Source of the DNA: Piscirickettsia salmonis LF-89 = ATCC VR-1361
GTDB taxonomy: Bacteria > Pseudomonadota > Gammaproteobacteria > Piscirickettsiales > Piscirickettsiaceae
NCBI RefSeq assembly: GCF_000297215.2
Contig: NZ_AMFF02000110.1
Span: forward strand, 30,247-63,970
Length of the DNA: 33,724 bases
Direction of reading: 5' to 3'
Shown: positions 15,871 through 24,738 of the stretch, piece by piece
How positions within the stretch are numbered: position 1 is the first letter of the stretch
How the letters are laid out: each line of letters opens with the position of its first letter
The notes under the pieces: generated by a model
Told to the model about the DNA's origin: nothing
Database searches by the model: none
What the model saw: the letters and a program-made list of their open reading frames with translations, nothing else
Translations under genes and position numbers: made by a program

Positions 15871-18800
15871 TTAAGGGTCTGAAATAACCGTTGTTTGAGT
15901 GGCTTTCTTTCTATTTTGATTTATTTTTATTTTTAATGAAGCAAAGAGTATATAAGCAATAGGAACGATAAATAATGAAAAAATTGTGCCAATGGCCAAC
16001 CCCGCAATGATTACGGTGCCTAATTGAATACGGCTATTTGCGCCAACACCATTGGAGAAGATTAACGGCACAGCGCCTAATATCATGGTGGCTGTCGTCA
16101 TTAAAATTGGTCGTAAGCGCATGCTGGCTGCTGTTATGATCGCTGTGGTTATTGATGTATCCTGCTGTTTATTTTGTTGTTTATAAAGTTCATTGGCAAA
16201 ATGAGTGATTAAAACACCATGTTTGGCGATGAGGCCAATTAAAGTAATGAGGCCAATGGAGGTATAAATATTTAATGAGCCACCAATGAGCTTGAGTGCA
16301 GCCAGAGCGCCGATGATACATAAAGGCACGGTTAATAAAATAATCAGTGGGTCAATAAAGCTTTCAAATAGTGCGGCTAAAACCAGATAAATGAAGATTA
16401 ACCCCAGGCTAAAGATTAAAATTATAGTATGATTACCTGAAAGCATTTCACGGGTATGTTGATCGTATTGCAGACTCATATCTTTAGGTAAAATCTGTTT
16501 TGCAACGGCTTCGAGCTGGTTAATGACCTGGCCGTTGGTATAGTTACTTTTAGGGACGACCGACATCGCGCCTGCACGCATAGAGTCGATATGAATATAC
16601 TGTGGTAAGCTTGTTGTATAATCAATGGTTACTAAGCGACTTAAAGCAATGGGACTGCCTTGATTATTCGTTAGAAAAATATGCTTTAATACATTTAAAT
16701 CATGCAGGCCATTTTTCGCCAGTTGCAAATACAGTGGGTATTCCACGCCATCAAATTGGTAGCCATGTGAGAATTTGTAGCCACCTAAATACGTACCAAT
16801 TGCGGTATTGATTGTATCGATAGAAATACCCAGCTCATTGGCTAATTGGCGTTTGACTTTAATATTATATTGCTGATTAGAATAGCGACTATTATTGTTA
16901 ACTTTTTCGAACATTGGTAGTTCTTTTAGTGCTTTTTCAAATGATTGGCTTGCTGTAACAATTTGATTGTAATTGGCATAGCCGGTGATATAAAAATTGA
17001 TTTCACCGGGTGAATTGTCATTATTATGACTCATTATATTGATCGGAGAGCTAAAGACTGTAACGTTTTTAAGATGTTTGAACATGGTGGTAATTTTAGT
17101 AGCGACTTTGGCATTTTCTACGCTGCGGGTATAAGCGGGCTTAAGCTTAGCAAAATTAAAGCCAAAATTACCTGAACTTCCTGTGCCGCCACCAAATGAC
17201 ATAATTGCTGCAACTTCTGGCATGTTGGCAATTTTGGCAATAATGGGTTTAGCTGCTCGTTCTGTATAAGCAACACTGGCAGAGTCAGGTGCTTGTATGC
17301 CAATAAACACATAGCCTGCATATTCTTTTGGAATCATGGTGCTCGGTAAGCTTTTAAAAATGATTGCACCTGCTATTAGGAGAGTAATAAATAGGCTGAT
17401 CGGTAGCCAACGATGAGAGATAACCCAGCTTAAACTCTGTTTATAATAGTGTGTAAGTGTTAAGAAGGCATGCTCAAGTTTGTCAGTATAGCTGCCTTTT
17501 GTATTGGCTTTGAGTAACCGTGCGCACATCATCGGTATGAGTGTGAGGGCGATCACGCCAGAGATTAACGTGGCTCCGGCCAGGGTAAATGCAAATTGTT
17601 GAAAATAAACAGCCGTTTTGCCGCTTAAAAATGCGGTTGGAATATAAACGGCAATAATCGATAGGGTCATGCCAATCACCGGAAAGACAATTTGTTGCAT
17701 GCTTTTTAGTGTTGCTGTCATTGGCTGGTCACCACGTTCAACATAACGGTGGCTATTTTCGAGGACAATGATGGCATCATCGATGACCAGGCCAATGGCA
17801 AGTACGAGGGCCAGTAGTGTCATAAGGTTAATGCTAAAGCCAAATAACCACATGATTGCAAAGCTTGCAATCATACAGACAGGAATAGTTACAATTGGAA
17901 TGATGGCAAAACGCCAGTTCCCTAAGAATAATAAGGTCACCAAGGCGACGAGGATCATAGATTCAAGCAGAGTATAAAAGACTTCACTGACGGCATGCTG
18001 AATGAGTTTGGATTGGTTCCAAAGAATATGCAGCTGCATACCTGGAGGCAGTTGGTTTTGTAAATGTTTTAATGCAGTGTGGAGGTGTTTACCAAGGGCA
18101 ATGGGATTGGCGCCATCGGCTGCCCTGACGCGTACTGCTACACCTTGCATGCCATTATAAAATGTATAGGCACCGGTATAAGAAACATTATCAATACTGA
18201 GGGTAGCAACGTCTTTTAAATAAATAAAATGATTGCCTTGGTGTTTGACGATAATCGTTTTAAATTGGTCAATACTCGTTAGCCTTGCATCTAGGTTAAT
18301 AGAAATCGTTTGATCGCTGTTAGTCACTTGGCCGGCTTGTATCGCGCTATTATTATTCTTAAGGGCAGCAATGACTTCTTCTACACTCACCCCTAAAAGC
18401 GCCATGTTATTGGGTGAGAGGTTGATCCGTAGCGCATCAATTGCTGACATCTGTTGTACTTGGCCGACACCTGGCACTTGTTGCAAGCATTTGACAACAT
18501 GGTTGGCAACATAATCAACGAGTGCGTGCTGTTTCATATTAGGATCAGAGAGGCTGATAAGAAGGGCTTGCTCAGTGTTACTTCCTCGCAAGTCGATTAC
18601 TGGGGTGTTGGCATTATCGGGAAGGTCTGTGGCATTGACCGCTTGTTGTACCTGGGATTGAGCGGTTAAAAATTGTGCGGGGGTGATATCTTTAAAATTT
18701 AGATCGATTTGCGCATAATCTTGATCAGACTCTGAGTGGGTATAAGATAAGTAAGAGACTGCTTGCAAGTTATTTTCCAAGGGAATAATAATATTTTGCT

Positions 18801-18978
18801 CGATATACTGAGGACTGCTGCCGGGGGCGGTAACGCGAATTGCTATACCGGGTTTAAAGACTTTCGGCTGATCACGTAAAGTTAACTGTAGATAACCGAG
18901 TATGCCAAGTAAAATAAAGATCAGGCTGATAACGACAGCAAGTACTGGGCGTTTGATGCAAAGTTCAGGAAGTTTCAC
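15871..18978 (-). CDS. RND-family multidrug efflux permease (AcrB/MexB superfamily)
   Basis: A 1035-residue inner-membrane proton-driven pump with the normal length and architecture: an N-terminal helix, a large periplasmic loop (about 35-330), helices 2-6 (about 335-490), a second periplasmic loop (about 550-850) and helices 8-12. The helix-4 proton relay is present as Asp400-Asp401 in 'GLVIDDAIIVLENSHR'. The C-terminal block 'LIGLIAKHGVLITHFANEL' and 'RLRPILMTTATMILGAVPLI' is family-typical. The start is GTG with AAGG upstream. It is the second gene of an operon behind its adaptor (19-base gap). The sequence 'RDQPKVFKPGIAIRVTAPG' is like environmental RND pumps rather than AcrB itself; substrate unknown. 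Confidence 0.93.
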   Translation of the reverse strand: MKLPELCIKRPVLAVVISLIFILLGILGYLQLTLRDQPKVFKPGIAIRVTAPGSSPQYIEQNIIIPLENNLQAVSYLSYTHSESDQDYAQIDLNFKDITPAQFLTAQSQVQQAVNATDLPDNANTPVIDLRGSNTEQALLISLSDPNMKQHALVDYVANHVVKCLQQVPGVGQVQQMSAIDALRINLSPNNMALLGVSVEEVIAALKNNNSAIQAGQVTNSDQTISINLDARLTSIDQFKTIIVKHQGNHFIYLKDVATLSIDNVSYTGAYTFYNGMQGVAVRVRAADGANPIALGKHLHTALKHLQNQLPPGMQLHILWNQSKLIQHAVSEVFYTLLESMILVALVTLLFLGNWRFAIIPIVTIPVCMIASFAIMWLFGFSINLMTLLALVLAIGLVIDDAIIVLENSHRYVERGDQPMTATLKSMQQIVFPVIGMTLSIIAVYIPTAFLSGKTAVYFQQFAFTLAGATLISGVIALTLIPMMCARLLKANTKGSYTDKLEHAFLTLTHYYKQSLSWVISHRWLPISLFITLLIAGAIIFKSLPSTMIPKEYAGYVFIGIQAPDSASVAYTERAAKPIIAKIANMPEVAAIMSFGGGTGSSGNFGFNFAKLKPAYTRSVENAKVATKITTMFKHLKNVTVFSSPINIMSHNNDNSPGEINFYITGYANYNQIVTASQSFEKALKELPMFEKVNNNSRYSNQQYNIKVKRQLANELGISIDTINTAIGTYLGGYKFSHGYQFDGVEYPLYLQLAKNGLHDLNVLKHIFLTNNQGSPIALSRLVTIDYTTSLPQYIHIDSMRAGAMSVVPKSNYTNGQVINQLEAVAKQILPKDMSLQYDQHTREMLSGNHTIILIFSLGLIFIYLVLAALFESFIDPLIILLTVPLCIIGALAALKLIGGSLNIYTSIGLITLIGLIAKHGVLITHFANELYKQQNKQQDTSITTAIITAASMRLRPILMTTATMILGAVPLIFSNGVGANSRIQLGTVIIAGLAIGTIFSLFIVPIAYILFASLKIKINQNRKKATQTTVISDP

Positions 18979-18997
18979 GAAAATCGCCTTTTAAGAT

Positions 18998-20161
18998 TTA
19001 AATCGTTTGGCTGGCTGTGACCCAAGAGCCTGGATGAATATCATTTAACTTATTAGTGATAATTTGGTCGCCTGGCTTTAAGCCATGGTTGACGATGACC
19101 CAGGTGCTATAACGGTTGCCTGTTTCAATGGGAACAGCTTTGGCCTTATGGTGGTCTATTGTATAGACACTAAAGCCATTGAAGGTAGGGACTAAGCTTA
19201 ACCCTGGGACGACAAGTGCTTTGTGGTCTTCTTGTAGGGTTTGTGTCAGTAAAACCGTCATGCCAGGTTTTAGTATCATCGTATTGTTTAGGGTATTTAT
19301 CCTAGCATGGGCAAGGTAGGCATGGCTATTGGTAATTAGGGTAGGTGAGATATAGCTTACTGTACCTGTTGTTACTGGTGGTTTATCTGTTTTTTCTGCC
19401 CAAGTGTGTTGAACGGTAGTGATATGAACCTGTTGATTGATGGCCATTTGAGCGCTATATTCTTGTGGCAACTGATATTGAACGAGCAAAGCCTTCGAGT
19501 CAGTGAGCATAACGATACTGTCCCCTGCGGCTAAATAACTGCCCAGAGTGACTTGGCTGCTTTGATTAAATGGGCTCTCTGATACGCTGGTACTCTTATT
19601 AATGGGCTCTAGTGCACCAATTTGTCCGGCAAAGGGGGCGCGGACTGTGGTCTCGGCGAGGCTTTCTTTTGCGCTGGCGACCGCTGCTTGAGCTGCTCTT
19701 ACCGCCCCTAATTTTTGATCGAGGGTATTGGCTGAAATGCTCATGTGGTTTTTTTGAGCCATTTGTAAATTACGTTGGTAATCTGCCTTCAGGCTAAACA
19801 GGTCGGCTTTGGCTTTGGCAAGCGCGGCTTGTTGTTTGTGATTATCGATTTGCAGTAGGCGTTGGCCTTTATTGACTTGTTCACCACTTTGAAAATAGAT
19901 ATGTGTGACTAAACCGGCTTGCTGGGCTTTTAGCATGACTGTTTTAGGCGAAATGATTGTGCCTATGGTGCTAAATTGCATGGGAATAACACGTTCTTTA
20001 ACTGTTTCTAAGGTAACGGATACTGCTTTAGGCGAGTTAACAGTGGGGTTGGCTGGAGTATTTAATACGTAATAAGTGATAAGCGCAGTAACTACAGTAA
20101 CTATAAGTATAATACTGCTGCTGATCCAAATTGATGTCCTTTTTGCTATTTTCATTCTCAT
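18998..20161 (-). CDS. RND periplasmic adaptor (membrane fusion protein)
   Basis: A 387-residue HlyD/AcrA-type adaptor. A single N-terminal membrane anchor (about residues 12-33) is followed by a split lipoyl domain ('VMLKAQQAGLVTHIYFQSGEQVNKGQRLLQID' pattern around 73-108), an alpha-hairpin (about 108-165), the returning half 'TVRAPFAGQIGAL', a beta-barrel and the membrane-proximal domain 'VPIETGNRYSTWVIVNHGLKPGDQIIT'. It would bridge the permease encoded just downstream to an outer-membrane TolC-type channel, which is not encoded here. An alternative start is Met3. No lipobox cysteine is seen. Confidence 0.92.
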   Translation of the reverse strand: MRMKIAKRTSIWISSSIILIVTVVTALITYYVLNTPANPTVNSPKAVSVTLETVKERVIPMQFSTIGTIISPKTVMLKAQQAGLVTHIYFQSGEQVNKGQRLLQIDNHKQQAALAKAKADLFSLKADYQRNLQMAQKNHMSISANTLDQKLGAVRAAQAAVASAKESLAETTVRAPFAGQIGALEPINKSTSVSESPFNQSSQVTLGSYLAAGDSIVMLTDSKALLVQYQLPQEYSAQMAINQQVHITTVQHTWAEKTDKPPVTTGTVSYISPTLITNSHAYLAHARINTLNNTMILKPGMTVLLTQTLQEDHKALVVPGLSLVPTFNGFSVYTIDHHKAKAVPIETGNRYSTWVIVNHGLKPGDQIITNKLNDIHPGSWVTASQTI

Positions 20162-20557
20162 CGATGTCTAACTGAAGCTAGAGCGTTATCCCTGTGTTTT
20201 TTTGTTAATTTGTCAAAGCGGTGCTTGATTATAGAACAGACTGTTATTTTAAAGTCCAATTGCCTTATAAAAATACCTTTTAAATTATAAGTACCCTACT
20301 TTAAGCTATTATTAAATGCTTGTAAATAGGTGACTTTGTTTATTATATGTTGATAAATATTCAATAAATAAAGTCGTTATGTTGTTGCTCTTGAGTGCAG
20401 TAGAGTGATGGTAGAAAGCTAAAGCTATTGTGCCAATTGCATGTACTATGAGGTTTTTAAGTGTTTTACCATTATTATAACGGGCTTGGGTGGTTAATTA
20501 GGTGATTAATGATTTTTTACTTAGCTGTGCTTTGGTCTGGCGATAGAGCAGAACTAA

Positions 20558-20575
20558 TACTGCATTTACTGCATT
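20558..20575. repeat. Tandem 9-bp repeat TACTGCATT x2
   Basis: TACTGCATT occurs twice head-to-tail and a partial third copy (AATACTG) follows; AACTAA before and TTAGTT after form a short flanking inverted pair. It might be a regulator-binding site in the secretion-operon control region, or chance in AT-rich DNA. Confidence 0.35.
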
Positions 20576-20896
20576 AATACTGTTTTAGTTAAGTTATCGG
20601 TATTTTATAATTTTATCCTGATTTCTATAGCTATATCCTGGGATAGTTAATTGTAGTATCATAAGCAGAAGTTAACTTAAATTATCTATTGTTAACGGTA
20701 AAGTGCATTTATTAATATATAATCATTGATTAAACATCAAAAACAATTATTTGATTTTTAGTATTTTTTTGTTATGTACCTATTGTGGAATTAGTGTAGC
20801 TTAAGGGTGGTTTAACGTTAGCCCTTGACAATAGGGTAGATTTTGGATGGCGTGATCGGCTTTTTCTTGTTTCTGGTGTGTAGTCAACAATCTCGC

Positions 20897-20902
20897 TATA
20901 AT
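20897..20902 (+). promoter_or_regulatory. Candidate -10 box of the type IV secretion operon
   Basis: A perfect TATAAT lies 38 bases before the chosen trbC start (GTG 20941). The -35 region at 17 bases (20874-20879, TGGTGT) is poor, so the promoter probably needs an activator. With transcription starting near 20909, the upstream ATG at 20917 would have almost no leader, which supports the GTG start. Confidence 0.45.
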
Positions 20903-20940
20903 GCTTTGAATTAAGTATGAATAACAAGCAGGAGAGCTCA

Positions 20941-21297
20941 GTGAGCAGGGTAATTGTTAGTAAATTTAGAAATAATTTTAAAAAATGTAGTCAATTCGTG
21001 GCGATGCTGTCAGGTTTATTGTTATTAACTATGCATACAAGCTTTGCAACCACCACTGATGGCTCACCGATGCCCTGGGAAGGTCCTTTGCAAAAAATAC
21101 TCGCATCGATTCAGGGACCGGTGGCAAAAATTTTAGGTGTAATTGTTATTATCATTGCAGGACTTGGAATTGCCTTTGGTGAGTCTGGTGGCGGTATGCG
21201 CAAGATTTTTCAAATTGTTTTTGGTCTATCGATTGCCTTTACAGCAACGAGCGTGGTGACGAGTTTGTTTGGTGTGACCGGTGGTAGTGTATTTTAA
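20941..21297 (+). CDS. trbC: TrbC/VirB2-type pilin precursor
   Basis: About 118 residues. It has a basic N-region, a signal-peptide helix 'FVAMLSGLLLLTMHTSFA' with a likely cleavage after Ala36, then two hydrophobic segments (about 52-73 and 80-104) around a short Gly-rich loop 'GESGGGMRK', the standard TrbC/VirB2 pilin layout. I chose GTG at 20941 over ATG at 20917 because AGGAG (20930-20934) is exactly placed for the GTG and nothing serves the ATG. It is the first gene of the secretion operon and abuts trbD. A TraF-like peptidase is encoded in the same operon, suggesting RP4-style processing and possible cyclisation of this pilin. Confidence 0.85.
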   Translation: MSRVIVSKFRNNFKKCSQFVAMLSGLLLLTMHTSFATTTDGSPMPWEGPLQKILASIQGPVAKILGVIVIIIAGLGIAFGESGGGMRKIFQIVFGLSIAFTATSVVTSLFGVTGGSVF

Positions 21298-21552
21298 ATG
21301 TCTGTTTTAGGATTTTCAGTCACTATTCATAAGTCATTGACGCAGCCTTTGTTATTGTTGGGTGTGCCGCGGGAAATTGCGATTATTAATTTAACCCTTG
21401 GCTGTGCGATTGGCCTTGGCTTGCAGACTTTGTATGCATTACCCGCAAATATATTGATCCATGTTGTTGCTGTGGTATTAACGAAAAAAGATCCTTATTT
21501 TTTCCAGGTGATCCTACGCAGTATTCGTAAGAAGAGTTATTACCGAGTGTAG
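21298..21552 (+). CDS. trbD: TrbD/VirB3-like inner-membrane protein
   Basis: An 84-residue protein with an N-terminal soluble stretch, 'TQPLLLLGVPREIAIINLTLGCAIG' entering the membrane, a second hydrophobic segment (about 50-63) and a basic C-terminus 'KKDPYFFQVILRSIRKKSYY'. This is the VirB3/TrbD pattern (conserved 'RE' before helix 1, 'DP..' and 'YY' near the end). It begins at the base after the trbC stop and directly precedes trbE, with which VirB3 proteins cooperate or are even fused. Confidence 0.82.
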   Translation: MSVLGFSVTIHKSLTQPLLLLGVPREIAIINLTLGCAIGLGLQTLYALPANILIHVVAVVLTKKDPYFFQVILRSIRKKSYYRV

Positions 21553-21568
21553 GGAAGAATGTGCTGTC

Positions 21569-24058
21569 ATGTTTAATATTGCAGAGTATCGCAAAAAACC
21601 AGATCGTATTACTGACTTATTGCCATGGGCAGCACTGATTGCTCCAGGTGTCGTTTTAAATAAGGATGGTTCGTATCAACGAACCCTGCGCTTTCGCGGT
21701 CCAGACCTAGAGTCCTCAACGGATGCGGAGCTTGTTGCCACTACTGCGCGCTTAAATAATGCCTTAAAGCGGTTAGGGTCAGGGTGGGCGTTGTATATTG
21801 AGGCCAGACGTAGTCAAGCCCAGCGTTACAGTGAAGAAAGCCGTTTTGAGGATCCCGTGAGCTGGTTGGTTGATTTAGAACGTCATGAGTTGTTTAAGCG
21901 TGGCGGTGAGAATTTTGAAAGCCACTATTATTTAACCTTGCAGTTTATGCCGCCGAGTGAAGCGGTTGGTAAGCTCTCTGAGGCGATGATTAAACGAGAA
22001 AGTGACGGTCAAACGGTAAAAAATAAAAAGCTCAGTCAAAAAAAGCAGGTCAAGCAAAAAGCCGCACAGGCAGAAAAACTCGATAGTTATCAATCACAAC
22101 TGAGTTTTTTTAATGTTTCTTGTGAGCGTTTATTCGATATTATAAAAGATTTTATGTTTGATGCTGAATTTTTAGATGATGATCAAACACTGACTTATTT
22201 GCATCAATGTATTTCGGAGAAAGAGCATCCGGTTAAAAAGCCACAGATTCCTGTTTATCTTGATGCGATCTTAGCGGATACGCCCTTACTGGCAGGCTTA
22301 GAGCCACAGTTGGGGCAGTCGCATTTACGTACGGTCTCTATTTTAGGGTTCCCATCAACTTCAGCACCGGCTTTATTAGACCAGCTTAATCATTTGCCTA
22401 TTGAATATCGCTGGGTGACGCGCTTTTTGCCGCTGGATAAAACCGAGGCTGAAAAAGAGCTTAAAGCGTACCGCAAGCGTTGGTTTGCTAAGCGTAAAGG
22501 CTTAGGCACCATGTTGATGGAAATGATGACGAAAAGTGAAAGCGCCATGGTTGATCAGGCGTCAGTGAATAAGTCTCGTGATGCTGATCAGGCGATTCAA
22601 GAGCTCGAGGATGATCATGTTGCTTTTGGTTATTACACAGCAACGATTACGGTCTGGGATAAAGACCCGCAAGTGGTTACGCAGAAAATCCGCGAGGTTG
22701 AACGCGTTGTTAATGGCCTTGGTTTTACCACGATTTTAGAGACCTTAAATGCCGTTGAAGCATGGTTATCATCATTGCCAGGACATGCGAATGCGAATAT
22801 TCGTGCACCGTTGATGCATACCTTAAATTTGGCTCATTTAATTCCATTTTCAGCGATTTGGGCGGGGCCTGAGCGTAATCAGCATTTGAATGGCCCACCG
22901 TTATTACATGCGCGCACGCGTGGCAATACGCCGTTTCGTCTCGTCAATCATATCGGTGATGTCGGCCATCAGATGGTACTTGGGCCCACTGGGGCAGGAA
23001 AGTCTGTGCTATTGAATTTGATGGCCTTGCAGTTTCGTCGCTATCAAGATGCACAGGTGTTTATTTTTGATAAGGGCGGCAGCTTTCTCGCCTCGACGCT
23101 GGGTGTGGGTGGCCATTATTATGAAGTGGGCCAACCAGAGAATAAAGATTTAGTCTTTCAGCCCTTAGCTCATGTGGATAAAGAAGCTGAGCGTATTTGG
23201 GCGACTGAGTGGCTGCTTGGTTTATTGCAGCATGAGAAAATTGAAGTCACACCCCATGTCAAAGATATGCTGTGGCAAGCGATGACCGGGCTTGCAGCCG
23301 TGCCTGAGAATCAGCGCACCTTAACGGGTTTAAAGGCTTTGTTACAAGATCATCAATTGCGCCAGGCCTTAGATCATTATACTTTAGGTGGCCCTTATGG
23401 TGATATTTTAGATGCGGATCATGAGTTATTTACCACCGGTGCTTGGCAGTGTTTTGATTTAGAAGCGCTGATGGAAACACCGGCGATTATTCCGCCCGTG
23501 CTTGATTATATTTTCCATGTTTTGCAGCAACGCTTTACCGGGGTGCCGTCACTGTTGATTCTGGATGAAGCCTGGTTGTTTTTAGACCACCCGATTTTTG
23601 CCGCTAAGATTCGTGAATGGCTCAAAACGTTGCGTAAGCTCAATGTGTCGGTGATTTTTACGACACAATCGGTGGATGATATTTTAGAGTCAGAGATTAC
23701 TAATAGTTTATTAGAATCATGTCCGTCGCGTATTTTTTTGCCGAATAATCGTGCGTTAGAACCGAGTGTTTATAGTGCCTATGAGCAATTGGGTTTAAAT
23801 ACACGGCAAATTCAAATGCTGTCTTCTGCAATGCCGAAGCGTCAGTATTACTATGAGTCAACGCAGGGCAACTGTATGTTTGATTTAAGTCTTGGGCCGA
23901 TTGCTTTAGCATTTGCTGGCGTGAGTCGACCTGAAGATAAACAAAAAATTCACGCTCTATATCGGCGTTATGAATATCGTGAGTTTATTGAGCACTATTT
24001 ACGCGAATGTCATTTAGATTGGGCGATTAGCTTATTAGAACAATGGAGCCCTTTATGA
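21569..24058 (+). CDS. trbE: TrbE/VirB4-family type IV secretion ATPase
   Basis: An 829-residue ATPase, the most conserved component of these machines, energising pilus biogenesis and substrate transfer at the inner membrane. The N-terminal CagE/TrbE domain starts 'FNIAEYRKKPDRITDLLPWA'; Walker A GPTGAGKS is at 472-479 and Walker B 'LLILDEAW' at 662-669 (Asp666, Glu667), followed by the TrbE-typical 'FTTQSVDDILESEI' and 'CPSRIFLPN'. It is full length for TrbE (about 820-850). A charged Lys/Gln stretch (about 150-172) is an unusual-looking insertion. The start ATG lies 16 bases after trbD. Confidence 0.95.
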   Translation: MFNIAEYRKKPDRITDLLPWAALIAPGVVLNKDGSYQRTLRFRGPDLESSTDAELVATTARLNNALKRLGSGWALYIEARRSQAQRYSEESRFEDPVSWLVDLERHELFKRGGENFESHYYLTLQFMPPSEAVGKLSEAMIKRESDGQTVKNKKLSQKKQVKQKAAQAEKLDSYQSQLSFFNVSCERLFDIIKDFMFDAEFLDDDQTLTYLHQCISEKEHPVKKPQIPVYLDAILADTPLLAGLEPQLGQSHLRTVSILGFPSTSAPALLDQLNHLPIEYRWVTRFLPLDKTEAEKELKAYRKRWFAKRKGLGTMLMEMMTKSESAMVDQASVNKSRDADQAIQELEDDHVAFGYYTATITVWDKDPQVVTQKIREVERVVNGLGFTTILETLNAVEAWLSSLPGHANANIRAPLMHTLNLAHLIPFSAIWAGPERNQHLNGPPLLHARTRGNTPFRLVNHIGDVGHQMVLGPTGAGKSVLLNLMALQFRRYQDAQVFIFDKGGSFLASTLGVGGHYYEVGQPENKDLVFQPLAHVDKEAERIWATEWLLGLLQHEKIEVTPHVKDMLWQAMTGLAAVPENQRTLTGLKALLQDHQLRQALDHYTLGGPYGDILDADHELFTTGAWQCFDLEALMETPAIIPPVLDYIFHVLQQRFTGVPSLLILDEAWLFLDHPIFAAKIREWLKTLRKLNVSVIFTTQSVDDILESEITNSLLESCPSRIFLPNNRALEPSVYSAYEQLGLNTRQIQMLSSAMPKRQYYYESTQGNCMFDLSLGPIALAFAGVSRPEDKQKIHALYRRYEYREFIEHYLRECHLDWAISLLEQWSPL

Positions 24059-24738
24059 GTAAAGTACAAAAAGAACAGTCGGATTACCGTTTTGATGAGG
24101 CGGTAACGCCCTATCAAAAGGCGGCCCAAGAGTGGGATCGACGTATTGGCAGCTCACGTGCGCAAGCCAGTAGTTGGCGCTTGATTGCCTTCGCTTGCAT
24201 AGTCGCTTGTATTTTGTTGTTAATTGGCATGATGATGTTGATTCAGCAAAAGAAAAATGTTGTTTATGTCGCTGAAGTGGGTTCATCGGGGCAGGTGATT
24301 AATGTGGTGAAAACCAATCAGCCCTATCGGCCGACGGATGCACAGTACCAATATTTTATTGCCAAATTTATTCGTCATGCGATGAGTTTGCCATTGGATC
24401 CGGTGATTTTAAAAAATAATTTATTAGAGGCGTATCAGTTAACGGCCAGTAAAGGGCGTTTGCAATTTAATGAGTTAATGAAAAAGTTACAGCCGACGCG
24501 CCACATTGGTCAGCTCACCCAAACTGTGGATGTGCAGATGGTGGAGCAAATTACACCCAATAGCTATTCGGCAACTTGGCGTCAGACTTCCTATGATCAA
24601 AACGGTAAAGTGACACAAGTAAAACGTTATCATGGTGTGTTTACGGTCAGTCAAACGATGCCAGCAACTGAGCATGAAATATTAGTTAATCCACTTGGCA
24701 TTTATATTCAATACTTCACTTTGGCGGAGAAAAATTAA
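24055..24738 (+). CDS. trbF: TrbF/VirB8-like inner-membrane protein
   Basis: About 227 residues: a cytoplasmic N-terminus with 'TPYQKAAQEWDRRIGSSRAQ', diagnostic of TrbF, then one membrane helix (about 45-65) and a periplasmic NTF2-like domain ending 'NPLGIYIQYFTLAEK'. VirB8-family proteins scaffold the inner-membrane complex. An upstream ATG (24043) exists, but ATG 24055 is chosen: GGAG (24046-24049) is five bases before it and it overlaps the trbE stop as ATGA. Confidence 0.9.
   Translation: MSKVQKEQSDYRFDEAVTPYQKAAQEWDRRIGSSRAQASSWRLIAFACIVACILLLIGMMMLIQQKKNVVYVAEVGSSGQVINVVKTNQPYRPTDAQYQYFIAKFIRHAMSLPLDPVILKNNLLEAYQLTASKGRLQFNELMKKLQPTRHIGQLTQTVDVQMVEQITPNSYSATWRQTSYDQNGKVTQVKRYHGVFTVSQTMPATEHEILVNPLGIYIQYFTLAEKN

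Larger units (their letters stand above)
20162..20940. other. Long AT-rich intergenic region
   Basis: About 780 bases separate the leftward efflux operon from the rightward type IV secretion operon. I see no supportable ORF, tRNA or rRNA. It contains a 9-bp tandem repeat (20558-20575), a small dyad TATCC-TG-GGATA (20634-20645), an isolated TTGACA (20825-20830) without a good -10, and the TATAAT (20897-20902) nearest the first secretion gene. It is long for this compact window and could hold regulatory sites for both operons or decayed sequence. Confidence 0.6.

Noticed and set aside
20162-20916. CRISPR array or iteron origin in the long intergenic region
   Set aside because: Only two adjacent 9-base repeats occur; there is no regular repeat-spacer pattern, no replication gene and no run of iterons.
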